Position numbers and translations under genes: made by a program. Below are positions 42,019 to 51,228 of a stretch of 64,000 nt of DNA, piece after piece. The notes beneath the pieces were generated by a model, which had not been told where the DNA came from, ran no database searches, and saw nothing but the letters and a program-made list of their open reading frames with translations. Location of the stretch: contig MHAY01000028.1 of the NCBI GenBank assembly GCA_001804705.1, forward strand, positions 18,000 to 81,999. Reading direction: 5' to 3'. The DNA comes from Ignavibacteria bacterium RIFOXYC2_FULL_35_21 (lineage in GTDB: Bacteria > Bacteroidota > Ignavibacteria > Kapaibacteriales > UBA2268). Each line of letters starts with the position of its first letter. The stretch's first letter is position 1.

Positions 42019-44445
42019 ATGATTAAAAATAAATTATTACTAATATTTATAATTAGCATGTTTTTATTTATGTTAACAAACGCATCAGCAAATAATAGCC
42101 TTTCAGGGAAAGTAACCGACACTACCGGTAAACCCATATCGCATTGCACTGTTTACATTCATGACCTGAAACGAAGTGCAGGTACTAATTCGGAAGGGAA
42201 TTACTCATTTAATAATTTACCTGAGGGAACTTTCCTTGTTGAGTTCAGGTACCTTGGATATATGAAACAATCTAATTGGATTTCAATTAAAGACAATACA
42301 AAACTTGATGCAACATTAACCGAAGAAGTAGTAGAATTGCACGAAGTTGTCGTTACGGGTGCATCAGGTAGTAAGGTTATTAATAAAAATCCGCTTGCTC
42401 TTTCAAGTATTGATGAGAAAGCTATTAGAGAAGGTTCTTCAACAAACCTGTTTGATGCGATTGCTAAAGAGCCGGGTGTATCACAAATAACCACCGGGGC
42501 ATCAATTTCTAAACCAATAATAAGAGGTTTGGGTTATAACAGGGTAGTTGTCATAAACGATGGTGTTCGCCAGGAAGGACAGCAGTGGGGTGATGAGCAT
42601 GGTATTGAAATTGATGAAAATACTGTTAACCATGTCGAATTATTGAAGGGCCCCGGAAGCCTGATGTATGGCTCTGACGCAATTGCGGGTGTGGTGAACC
42701 TTATCCCATCAAGTCCTTTACCTGAAGGTGAAGTGAAAAGCAACGTAATACTAAATTATCAAACGAACAACGGATTAATGGGTGCATCAATTTCAAATGA
42801 AGGTAACATTGATAATTTTGTTTGGTCTCTCAGAGGTAGCGGAAAATTAGCCGGGAATTATCAGAATCGGTATGACGGCAGGGTTTTTAATTCCGGTTTC
42901 AATGAAATTGATGCTGATGGACGCATCGGATTAAACGGGAAATGGGGATATACTCATTTTGATTTGAGCTTGTTTACTTTAAATGTCGGTATGGTTGAAG
43001 GTGCAAGGGACAGCCTTGGAAATTTCACAAGAGAAGTCGTTAATAATACTGAAATAACTGATGAAACAGTGAATCAGGATGAACTAACAAGCTATGATTT
43101 ATTTGTGCCAAAGCAGAATATAAAGCATTATGGAATTTCAAATAATTCACGTATATATTTCGATAATTCAATTATGGAATTTAATCTCGGTTATCAGCAA
43201 AATTTGCGTAACGAGTTTGCTAACGCGTTTAACGAAGAAGAAACGGAATTATCAATGGAATTAAATACTTTAACATATTCTTCAAAATATATGATGAATA
43301 CAAATAGCGGATGGATGCCCACAGTAGGTATAAGTGGAATGTTCCAGTCAAATCATAATAATGGGACTGATGCCTTAGTGCCGTCTTACAATCTTTTTGA
43401 TATTGGTGCTTTTTTTCTGTTTGAGAGAGAATTTGGAGATGTTAATTTGAGTTTGGGCATACGATATGACATACGTAATTTAAATTCAAAAGGGCTTTAC
43501 TATGCTGAAGATAGTTCTTTTACTGAAAGTCCAACTAATCAAATTAAATTTTCTCCGTTCAAAAATACATTTAAGGGACTTTCAGGAAGCATTGGTTTAT
43601 CTTATATTTTAAATAATAATTTTTCAACCAAATTAAATTTATCGCGTGGTTTTCGTTCGCCGAATATTGCAGAACTTGGTTCGAATGGCCTCCATGAAGG
43701 AACTTTTCGTTATGAAATAGGAAATAACGGCTTAAAACCTGAATTCTCATCGCAGATAGATTTAGGCTTTGATTATAACATCGAGCATTTATCAGCGAGA
43801 TTGAGTTTGTTTTATAATAATATTGAGAATTATATTTTCACCCAAAAATTGTATAATAGTTTAGGTCAGGACAGCATACCTGACTTGAAAGACCCTGTCC
43901 CCGCTTATAAATTTGTTCAGGGTAATTCATATTTATATGGAGGAGAGCTGAATATTGACATTCATCCTCACCCTTTGGATTGGCTTCACTTCGAAAATTC
44001 ATTCTCAATTGTAAGGGCAAGACAAACAGGACAGCCGGACAGCAGTAAATACCTTCCATTTATTCCCGCACCACGACTCCTGTCCCAATTACGAATTACG
44101 AATTACGAATTACGAATGGAGGATTTGGGATTGGCAATAATGGAAGGGTACATCTATATAGAAGGAGATTATCATTTTGCTCAGGATGAGTTTTTCAACG
44201 CATACAAAACAGAAACATATACAAACGATTATTTAATTTTTAATTTTGGTGTTGGAGGAAGCATAGCAAACCAAAGTGGAAAAACATTATTGAAAATTTT
44301 TATCACACTTAATAACATTTTCGATAAAGCATACCAGGACCATCTGAGCAGGCTGAAATACACTGCCGAAAATTTAGTAACCGGAAGGCGCGGTGTGTTT
44401 AATATAGGCAGAAACCTTAGTATAAAAGTTAATTATGAATTATGA
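42019..44445 (+). CDS. TonB-dependent outer membrane receptor with N-terminal carboxypeptidase-regulatory-like domain
   Basis: 808 residues. Signal peptide (KLLLIFIISMFLFMLTNASA), CarboxypepD_reg-like domain (about 28-105, LSGKVTDTTGKPISHCTVYI), then a plug with VEELLKGPGSLMYGSDAIAG-type sequence (seen as VELLKGPGSLMYGSDAIAGV) and EGQQWGDEHGIEID, then a 22-strand-type barrel ending GRNLSIKVNYEL. It imports a scarce nutrient with energy from TonB. The His/Cys protein upstream suggests a metal or metal complex; inference. About 110 residues from the end, LRITNYELRM is encoded by four AATTACG heptamers, a repeat otherwise found between genes. GAGG ribosome site at 42006. Confidence 0.88.
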   Translation: MIKNKLLLIFIISMFLFMLTNASANNSLSGKVTDTTGKPISHCTVYIHDLKRSAGTNSEGNYSFNNLPEGTFLVEFRYLGYMKQSNWISIKDNTKLDATLTEEVVELHEVVVTGASGSKVINKNPLALSSIDEKAIREGSSTNLFDAIAKEPGVSQITTGASISKPIIRGLGYNRVVVINDGVRQEGQQWGDEHGIEIDENTVNHVELLKGPGSLMYGSDAIAGVVNLIPSSPLPEGEVKSNVILNYQTNNGLMGASISNEGNIDNFVWSLRGSGKLAGNYQNRYDGRVFNSGFNEIDADGRIGLNGKWGYTHFDLSLFTLNVGMVEGARDSLGNFTREVVNNTEITDETVNQDELTSYDLFVPKQNIKHYGISNNSRIYFDNSIMEFNLGYQQNLRNEFANAFNEEETELSMELNTLTYSSKYMMNTNSGWMPTVGISGMFQSNHNNGTDALVPSYNLFDIGAFFLFEREFGDVNLSLGIRYDIRNLNSKGLYYAEDSSFTESPTNQIKFSPFKNTFKGLSGSIGLSYILNNNFSTKLNLSRGFRSPNIAELGSNGLHEGTFRYEIGNNGLKPEFSSQIDLGFDYNIEHLSARLSLFYNNIENYIFTQKLYNSLGQDSIPDLKDPVPAYKFVQGNSYLYGGELNIDIHPHPLDWLHFENSFSIVRARQTGQPDSSKYLPFIPAPRLLSQLRITNYELRMEDLGLAIMEGYIYIEGDYHFAQDEFFNAYKTETYTNDYLIFNFGVGGSIANQSGKTLLKIFITLNNIFDKAYQDHLSRLKYTAENLVTGRRGVFNIGRNLSIKVNYEL
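44087..44117. repeat. Four AATTACG heptamers inside the TonB receptor gene
   Basis: CAATTACGAATTACGAATTA continuing to GAATGG; codes for QLRITNYELR. Because 7 is not a multiple of 3, gain or loss of one unit would shift the frame of the last ~110 codons. Confidence 0.9.
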
Positions 44446-44896
44446 ATGTTGAATTATGAATGTTGATTGGAAATAGAAATTTGGAAATAGAAGATAAAAG
44501 GTAATTAAAAAAAATTATCGCGTAGCGATTAAATTTCGGTAACAGTGAATTACCCTTACCACTCTTATCCCGTAGGGATTATATCATTTCCTGAATGAAA
44601 TGACACATTGAGCCTTTCGCTATGTTCAAGATAAACTCCGTAGAAATTTACAATAAAAATTCTTCGACTTCGCTCAAAATGACAATTTATGACATTATAA
44701 TATGGTAATTATATTTCATAAATATTGTTGGCAAAGAATTATAAATGATATTTTTAATTGTTTATACAATTGATAAAAAAAGGTCATCCTGAGATTATTG
44801 AAGGGGGGATTAAACTCGCAAAATACATTTAACCCAAATTAAAAAAAGCCAATTCTACATTATAGTGGAACTGGCTTATTAATGTCAATTTCAAAT
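44446..44896. other. 450-base gene-free region rich in repeats
   Basis: Holds AATTATG/AATGTTG heptamers after the receptor stop, several CGTAG-containing short hairpins (TCGCGTAGCGA at about 44519, CCCGTAGGGATTATATC at about 44570), the CTTCGACTTCGCTCA repeat at 44659-44683 and the terminator at 44841-44880. No gene. Confidence 0.6.
44841..44880 (-). terminator. Intrinsic terminator of the minus-strand run
   Basis: On the minus strand: AAGCCAGTTCCAC, a TATAAT loop, GTAGAATTGGCTT, then a run of T. Stem of about 12 pairs with one or two mismatches; it follows the stop of the 44897 gene by about 17 bases. Confidence 0.75.
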
Positions 44897-45085
44897 CTAA
44901 GCTGATTTAACTCTTTTCTTTTTTGTGTAAGCTGAAATAATTGCTTTTAAAACAGTATTTACTTGCACTGATGTATTAAAAACTTTATATACATCAGGTT
45001 CAAGTGATATTAAATGTTCCTGCCTTTTCATTTGGGCTGCAAACCAATTGGGAACTGAATCTGAAAAATCGTATTCAGCTCTCAT
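44897..45085 (-). CDS. Orphan antitoxin-like protein, possibly 5'-frameshifted
   Basis: 62 residues from ATG 45085: MRAEYDFSDSVPNWFAAQMK, then LISLEPDVYKVFNTSVQVNT and a basic tail KKKRVKSA. Third member of the family at 32925 and 34990. No toxin is adjacent. Directly upstream, in another frame, the minus strand reads KNSSKKMLKKM, matching the start of the 34990 protein (MKNSSKKEF). A run of seven T (45090-45096, + strand) separates the frames; one more base would join them. So the gene may be frameshifted, phase-variable, or the run may hold a sequencing error. A terminator follows. Confidence 0.65.
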   Translation of the reverse strand: MRAEYDFSDSVPNWFAAQMKRQEHLISLEPDVYKVFNTSVQVNTVLKAIISAYTKKKRVKSA

Positions 45086-45182
45086 TCCATTTTTTTGAGC
45101 ATCTTTTTAGATGAATTCTTTATATTTTTTTTAACTTTCCTAATTAATGTTTTATCTACTTTTTTTAATTAATCTTTTTATT

Positions 45183-47075
45183 TCAAGATGATTTCTTGAG
45201 AAAAATCATCATATTTAAAGGAGAATGAATCTTCGTAATAAAATCCTTTAACTTGGTAAAATCACCCGGCTGTACAAGCATCTGAGGAATTACCACTTCC
45301 CTTGTTAACATTAATTGTTGATTTGCTTCCTGGAAATCAACACTATACAAAACATTTTCATTCCCGATTTTCAAAACTTCCATGATTTTTGAAGATGGTT
45401 TCACAACCTTATATCCGGGCGGAATATTTATAAAATAATACTCCTCCTTTGTCTTAAAATTTTCAAAAATTTGCAAAGGATTTTTACGCTCCTTATCTGT
45501 GATGGTTATTGGCAAAGAGACTTGCGGTAGTTCAAAATATATATAATCATCCTGTTCCACATAAAAATTCTGAACATCTGCTTTAAATCTGATTGAAAGC
45601 GGCTTATCAAGATTTTCAATATTATCGAAATATGGCCCATCTGTAATTGTCAGGTTTTTTTCTCCAATATTTTCAGAAAACCAAATTTTGCGTTTCTGCT
45701 CGGTTTCATTCCTGAATTCACTCCTAAGGAGGTTGTCTGCCGAGCCATAATAGAGCGTAGAAAAGTCAAGTGCCGCATCTTTATTTTCATTTATTTTAAT
45801 TTTTATAATTTTAGTTTTTAATGCAATTTGTGGGAACAAATATTTTTCTATTACAGGTTTATCTTTTCCTATAATTATATTGCAATTTTCAAGTCCTGTA
45901 AAGCCAAAAGGCATATCGTTCGAACCGACAGAAATCAACATACCATTAAAATATACCAGAAGTTGTCGAAAGAATTGCCTTGCCGGTATTTTCATTTGTG
46001 AATCGTAGAAACGGTTATTTTCGTCAAGTGCGATAGTGGGTTCACAATTATTTATGCCTGCGGCTTTAGCCATTGATAAGAATAGACAAGTTAATTCCCG
46101 GGAACTGCCGAATTTTTGAGCAAGCACTTTTTCAACCGGCTGAGGTGTGAAATCCATATCCTCGAGTATAATATACTTTAGAATAAAATTATCGGCTATA
46201 TAATTATAAATTGCAAAAAGCTTGTCTTTAGGCTGTTCTTTGCCTTTTGTTATTTCATCGGTCAATGTTCGAATTTCCTGATTTACCGAAATTCCCGATT
46301 GAAGCTTTTTAAATTCCACAGACATCATTTCCTGCCAGTCTTTTGATGATGAATAAGCAATAGGACAACCGATGATTAAAAATGAAGGGCTGTCATTTTC
46401 CTCGAGTATGCAGCTTGTTTTTTCAATTTTCCATGAATAAACAATATTCCGCCCTTCTGATTTCTGCGAAAATTTCAGATTGGGATAATCTTTTTTAAAA
46501 TCAAAATAAATGGGAATTGATTTGGGCGATACAATCGTGAAATTCTTGATTAAATATGGATTATACTCTGCCAGATGCTCGACGCCTTCAATGAAATCAC
46601 GGCGGGTATTTGTCCTTTTATATTTCAGAAAAATGAAAGCTCCGGGATCCACATCAGGAAAGTTAATCACCCATTCCTTCATGTTGATATAATCAGGTGA
46701 TGCTACTGACATATAGCTTTCTGTATTGTGTAATGCCTCCTTCGGAAGTGCTTCTTTTTCACCTTTAACATTAATTGTAAAACAATCTCCGATTTCTACC
46801 GAATCGTAGTTTGCATCATATTGGATTTTTACATCGGAATATTCTTTCTTGCCCTTGTAATTTAATATCTTTTTAACGTAAAAAACATCATAAGTATAGC
46901 TTTTATCAGCATTGACAGTTATTCTAACGTCTGTATAAACATTAATGGCAGAGGCTTCCGGGTAATCATCCAGCCCGGGTATATCCTGTGTGTATTTAGT
47001 AAAATCATCCTGTGCATAAATGAAATTCAGGCAAAAGATGTAACAAATTAATATCAGTTTTGCATATTTTTTCAT
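45183..47075 (-). CDS. DUF3857/transglutaminase-like protein with lost catalytic Cys
   Basis: 630 residues: signal peptide (KLILICYIFCLNFIYA), a DUF3857 beta-rich domain (about 30-240) and a transglutaminase-like core (about 270-400). At the position where the neighbour at 47101 has GGVCRDKSALLVSMFREAGI, this one has FGSSRELTCLFLSMAKAAGI, so the nucleophile Cys is Ser. The His/Asp partners also look poorly kept. It is therefore probably a non-catalytic periplasmic or surface protein. It lies 25 bases after its paralogue in the same orientation, likely a diverged tandem duplicate and co-transcribed. Confidence 0.8.
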   Translation of the reverse strand: MKKYAKLILICYIFCLNFIYAQDDFTKYTQDIPGLDDYPEASAINVYTDVRITVNADKSYTYDVFYVKKILNYKGKKEYSDVKIQYDANYDSVEIGDCFTINVKGEKEALPKEALHNTESYMSVASPDYINMKEWVINFPDVDPGAFIFLKYKRTNTRRDFIEGVEHLAEYNPYLIKNFTIVSPKSIPIYFDFKKDYPNLKFSQKSEGRNIVYSWKIEKTSCILEENDSPSFLIIGCPIAYSSSKDWQEMMSVEFKKLQSGISVNQEIRTLTDEITKGKEQPKDKLFAIYNYIADNFILKYIILEDMDFTPQPVEKVLAQKFGSSRELTCLFLSMAKAAGINNCEPTIALDENNRFYDSQMKIPARQFFRQLLVYFNGMLISVGSNDMPFGFTGLENCNIIIGKDKPVIEKYLFPQIALKTKIIKIKINENKDAALDFSTLYYGSADNLLRSEFRNETEQKRKIWFSENIGEKNLTITDGPYFDNIENLDKPLSIRFKADVQNFYVEQDDYIYFELPQVSLPITITDKERKNPLQIFENFKTKEEYYFINIPPGYKVVKPSSKIMEVLKIGNENVLYSVDFQEANQQLMLTREVVIPQMLVQPGDFTKLKDFITKIHSPLNMMIFLKKSS

Positions 47076-47100
47076 AATTTTTTCTCCTTATGACTAACGA

Positions 47101-49065
47101 CTATTGACTTACTTCTTTTATACCACCGATAATATAGAGTTGTTCCAATTGTTCCATAAATGACAACTTTGCTCTCACAGGAATAAATTCTCCCTGTGTG
47201 AAATGGATTTTTTCCGAAGAAAAACTTGTTTTGCTCAATAAGTTCGTATTGTCTTCCAACAATTTTGTCTCCTGCGTTAATTTAAATCCCTCATAATTCA
47301 ATTCAGGCACTCTTGGCATTGACATCTCATTCAATTGAAATGGCACCTTGAGTTCCTCGGTGATATCAATACTGAATGTACCCGGAAGTTTAAAAGGATA
47401 TTTCCTTTCGCTGAGCTGGAAAGCCCCCAATGAATAGTCAATTGTTGAAGCCAATGAGAATTTTGATGCTTCGAATGGTATATAAACCTGATTTTTGTCT
47501 TTGTTAATATAATTCGGAATACTGAAGTTTGCAGAAAATTCAATATCTTTCGATTTATCTTTCGGGTCGCTTACAACAAAATCTATTACTTCCGCCAAAG
47601 GATGCATATCAGTTACTGTCTCTTCAACTAATTCCTTGATTTTTTGCGGTGTCATATTCATTAATGAACTCCGGATGTAGCTGTCGCTTAATCCTGAAAA
47701 CTTACCTGTTATCTTACCATCGGCAGATAAATTATTATTAACAGTTATTGAAATATTAATTGCAGTATTATTTCTTGAGGGTTTGGATACCGGGACAAGT
47801 TTCAAGTCGTCACCTTTTTCCGAAGCAATTATATATGAACAATCTTCCTCATACTGCGGGAAAAAGTCTTTTGTTGTTTCTGCCGTTGGGTCGAAGAAAT
47901 ATTCCGGCTGCCCTTTCTCATCATAACTAACTACAACTGCATGGTTGAACATAATCACAGGTGCAACAGGATTCAACTGATAACCTGCCGCAATCAAAAT
48001 CGGGTCTGAAGGGATGCCCGCTTCCCGGAACATCGAAACAAGTAAAGCTGATTTGTCCCGGCATACACCTCCGCGTGTTGAAAATGTGTAAGTAACGTCA
48101 TGCGGCTCAAAACCCGGCTTGCCTTTTTCTCTGTCAACTCCAAGATATCTGATACTTGGTGCTACCCAATAAAAGATTTTTTTGATTTTTTCATCCTTTG
48201 TTTTACAGTCCTTAATTAAAGTTCTCACTGTATCTTTAATAGCATCATCTATTGACAGATGAGGAGCAACAAGACTATAGTACCACTTAGATATATCATT
48301 CCATCTTTTAATTGTTGTATAAACGATATAATATGCAAATTTATCATATTGCTCCATGTATGGCTCATAAATAATCTGCGGTGAAATATCTACATCCCAT
48401 TTATAGATTTTTTTTCCGTCATTTTCATTTGCACTATAATTCACCAAGCCATCTTTTTTGTTTATCTCATGTACATAAATTTCTATCCCGGATGGAGCAT
48501 TCAATTCATAATATTGTTTAAGGTATGGAGAATAATTTTCAACTGAAATCCTATCAGAATAATTATTATCCATCCTTGCTTTATGAGTAACTCTTGTTTG
48601 GATTGTGTGAATAATATCGCCTGTGCTGAGGTTTGGAATAAAACCAATCAGAAGCCATCCTGTTTCGGAATAAATATTCATAAAGCCCATAAATGCACTC
48701 TGGCTCATAGGTTTCAGAATTTTTTCATGCTCAATTTTATTCAACGTTCCGTCTGGTTTAATTATTTCAATAAGATTAACTAAAACAGTGTCATAGTCTG
48801 TGTCAAAATAAAAAACCGCATAACTGCCTGATTGCTTGCCTCTTTCGGTAAGAACCTTTTTATAAGTTTCCTGCATTGAGTTATCGAGGCATTTCTCGTC
48901 TAAAGTAACATTAGTGTTTTCGACTAACACCTGGTCTGCTTCCGGAAAGGCCTTGCTATCTGCTTTCATCAATAAGCCGATTGCAGTTTCATAATTTGTG
49001 TACTCGGCATTAAGCCCGATTAAAGTTAGTAAGAAGAATGTTAGAAGTTCAAAGATTTTTTTCAT
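47101..49065 (-). CDS. DUF3857 and transglutaminase-like domain protein
   Basis: 654 residues: signal peptide (IFELLTFFLLTLIGLNAEY), DUF3857 (about 55-260), transglutaminase core (about 290-400) with the Cys in TRGGVCRDKSALLVSM, His in MFNHAVVVSYDE and Asp in EYFFDPTAETT, and a C-terminal beta-rich domain. All three catalytic residues seem present, so it may cross-link or cut amide bonds in the periplasm or on the surface; substrate unknown. Part of the minus-strand run from 60.6 to 45 kb, 89 bases after the FN3 protein. Confidence 0.82.
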   Translation of the reverse strand: MKKIFELLTFFLLTLIGLNAEYTNYETAIGLLMKADSKAFPEADQVLVENTNVTLDEKCLDNSMQETYKKVLTERGKQSGSYAVFYFDTDYDTVLVNLIEIIKPDGTLNKIEHEKILKPMSQSAFMGFMNIYSETGWLLIGFIPNLSTGDIIHTIQTRVTHKARMDNNYSDRISVENYSPYLKQYYELNAPSGIEIYVHEINKKDGLVNYSANENDGKKIYKWDVDISPQIIYEPYMEQYDKFAYYIVYTTIKRWNDISKWYYSLVAPHLSIDDAIKDTVRTLIKDCKTKDEKIKKIFYWVAPSIRYLGVDREKGKPGFEPHDVTYTFSTRGGVCRDKSALLVSMFREAGIPSDPILIAAGYQLNPVAPVIMFNHAVVVSYDEKGQPEYFFDPTAETTKDFFPQYEEDCSYIIASEKGDDLKLVPVSKPSRNNTAINISITVNNNLSADGKITGKFSGLSDSYIRSSLMNMTPQKIKELVEETVTDMHPLAEVIDFVVSDPKDKSKDIEFSANFSIPNYINKDKNQVYIPFEASKFSLASTIDYSLGAFQLSERKYPFKLPGTFSIDITEELKVPFQLNEMSMPRVPELNYEGFKLTQETKLLEDNTNLLSKTSFSSEKIHFTQGEFIPVRAKLSFMEQLEQLYIIGGIKEVSQ

Positions 49066-49154
49066 AATACACCTAATAGAAAATAGAAATCTATATTTTT
49101 ACAAATTTGCATAATTTCATGACTTGTTGTAATTGATATAAAAATTTTTTTCTA

Positions 49155-51146
49155 TCATTTCTCCGCTCCAACCCAATCATCTATCTTGCTTTCCTTATTT
49201 TTGTTATTCACACAGGTGATAGCATAAAAGCAGGATTCACCTATCGGTGCATTTTTATCTAAATATGATTCGGTTTCAAACGGAATTGTTGCAACAAGAA
49301 TCGCATCCTTTGTTTGAGTTAATCTGTATATTCGATATTCTTTAATATTTTCCTGCATTGTACGGTTCCATTTTAACATGGCCCCATCATTTATTCGGGC
49401 AACATTCAAACTGGAAATTGAAACCGGCCTGAAAACCGGCACTTCTATTACAGCAGGAGCGCTCAATGAGCTTTTGCTTTCTCCGACAGAAAATGATTCT
49501 ACTGAATATAAATATGTCACACCTTCTTCTGCTGTCGAATCATCATAGTAATTCATAGAATTATCTTCTGCTTTACCATTTATTCTAATAAATGCAGTCG
49601 AATCAGTACCATCTGCTTTCAATATTTTTCTATATAAATTATATCCTATTATGTTTTTATCCCACTCTGCGACATCAGTCCAGGTCAATAAAATACTCCC
49701 GAAGTTATATTTCGCTCTCAAATTTATCGGATTTTCAAGAGTAATTTTTATTTCAGGAGAAATATATACTAATTCTGATAAAGGACTTATATCATAACTT
49801 GTATTAACAGATTTAACAGCATAAGCCAGAGAAATGCTTCTTACGTTTTTCAGTGAATCTTTGTATTCGACGTTCAGACTGTCTGTTATAATAATATCTG
49901 TGATTTGAGTCAGAGTATCATTTTGATTCATATCAGAACGAAAGACATAATAACCACGAGTATCAGCGGTTGGTTTTCTCCATTTGAGTTTCACTACACC
50001 ATTCTTTGATTCAGCTTCCAATTCCATGGGTGCTTCAGCTTTGCGGACAGGTCCTAACATACCTGTTATTCTCGAACTCGGAATGCTTTGTCCGTAAGCA
50101 TTATTAATAATCAAATAATAAAAATAAGTTACAATCGGATTCACCTGGTTGTCCACATATTGCGTATCACCCGGACTGACACTTCCGACACGCCTGTAAC
50201 CTTTATCATAATTTTCACTTTTGTAAATATCTATGGTTCTTAAAAATTCAGGCACATCACATTTCCAGCGAATTCTAATTGAATTAAGGCTGTCAATGCT
50301 CTCAGTATGCAGTGCTTTGATATAAGATTCAGCCTTATTAATTAGATTTATAATTCTGATTGTATCGGAAGGAATACCTGGATTACCGTATAAATCATAA
50401 GGAACTGCATAGTATTGATAAATATTTTTCTTATGGACAAGTGTATCAATAACTCCAATTATTAAACTATCATGTCTGTTGGAAAATCCGGCAAACGGAG
50501 ATATTTCAACAAAATCAGTCTGCATATAATTGCATCTGAAAATTTTTACTTTCATTAATCCGATATGTTCTGAAGCATAATATCTCAGATAAATCCTGTT
50601 TTCCTCAACATTCTGATAGAAGCTTTTCAGCTTTAAATTTGGTATAAAAGTTGAAAATTTAATTGGCTTTGTAAGACTTTCCTTATCCGGCGAATTGGTT
50701 TTTGATATAACAATTTTATATTTATAAGAATTTCCTTTTTTAACATCCATATCATAAAAAGCAGTTCCAAGTGCTTCACGATACATGGGTAATCCGCCGT
50801 AAAGCGGCACCGAATCTACATCATTGGTTTTGATAATAAAATCCCATATATTCGGTTTGAATCTTTCATCAGGTAATTCATAAATATTATTATGTGAATT
50901 TACATTCACGAGTTCCTGATAAAAGGCATCATAATTCTGTTTGAAGGACAGCACTTTCAATAAAATCCATTCATCTTTTCCTTCATCAGAACGGAACACT
51001 TCATAAACAAAATCTTTTGGAATTTTATTACCACACATAATATAAATTCCCTCAGGTCCCTGCACTGCGTATGGGTAATCGAACTGAGCAAAACTAATAT
51101 CAAAGCTCAAAAGTATTGCTAATAATATTAAAAAAGAAATTTTCAT
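49155..51146 (-). CDS. Secreted multi-domain fibronectin type III protein
   Basis: 663 residues with a signal peptide (ISFLILLAILLSFDISFAQ). At least four FN3-like domains with recurrent Y/W marks (RIRWKCDVPEFLRTIDIYKS, VKLKWRKPTADTRGYYVFRS, LLTWTDVAEWDKNIIGYNLY, AMLKWNRTMQENIKEYRIYR). The end lacks a T9SS sorting domain. In this group such proteins are coded with giant surface proteins and beta-barrel proteins, as here, so it is likely an exported partner of the 2520-residue protein. Spacing to the upstream gene is 82 bases. Confidence 0.75.
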   Translation of the reverse strand: MKISFLILLAILLSFDISFAQFDYPYAVQGPEGIYIMCGNKIPKDFVYEVFRSDEGKDEWILLKVLSFKQNYDAFYQELVNVNSHNNIYELPDERFKPNIWDFIIKTNDVDSVPLYGGLPMYREALGTAFYDMDVKKGNSYKYKIVISKTNSPDKESLTKPIKFSTFIPNLKLKSFYQNVEENRIYLRYYASEHIGLMKVKIFRCNYMQTDFVEISPFAGFSNRHDSLIIGVIDTLVHKKNIYQYYAVPYDLYGNPGIPSDTIRIINLINKAESYIKALHTESIDSLNSIRIRWKCDVPEFLRTIDIYKSENYDKGYRRVGSVSPGDTQYVDNQVNPIVTYFYYLIINNAYGQSIPSSRITGMLGPVRKAEAPMELEAESKNGVVKLKWRKPTADTRGYYVFRSDMNQNDTLTQITDIIITDSLNVEYKDSLKNVRSISLAYAVKSVNTSYDISPLSELVYISPEIKITLENPINLRAKYNFGSILLTWTDVAEWDKNIIGYNLYRKILKADGTDSTAFIRINGKAEDNSMNYYDDSTAEEGVTYLYSVESFSVGESKSSLSAPAVIEVPVFRPVSISSLNVARINDGAMLKWNRTMQENIKEYRIYRLTQTKDAILVATIPFETESYLDKNAPIGESCFYAITCVNNKNKESKIDDWVGAEK

Positions 51147-51228
51147 TGTTAATACCTATCTAAACTAATTTTAATAATTATCAATTATTTTTTATTCATT
51201 CAACATTCAACACTTAAAACTCAAAACT

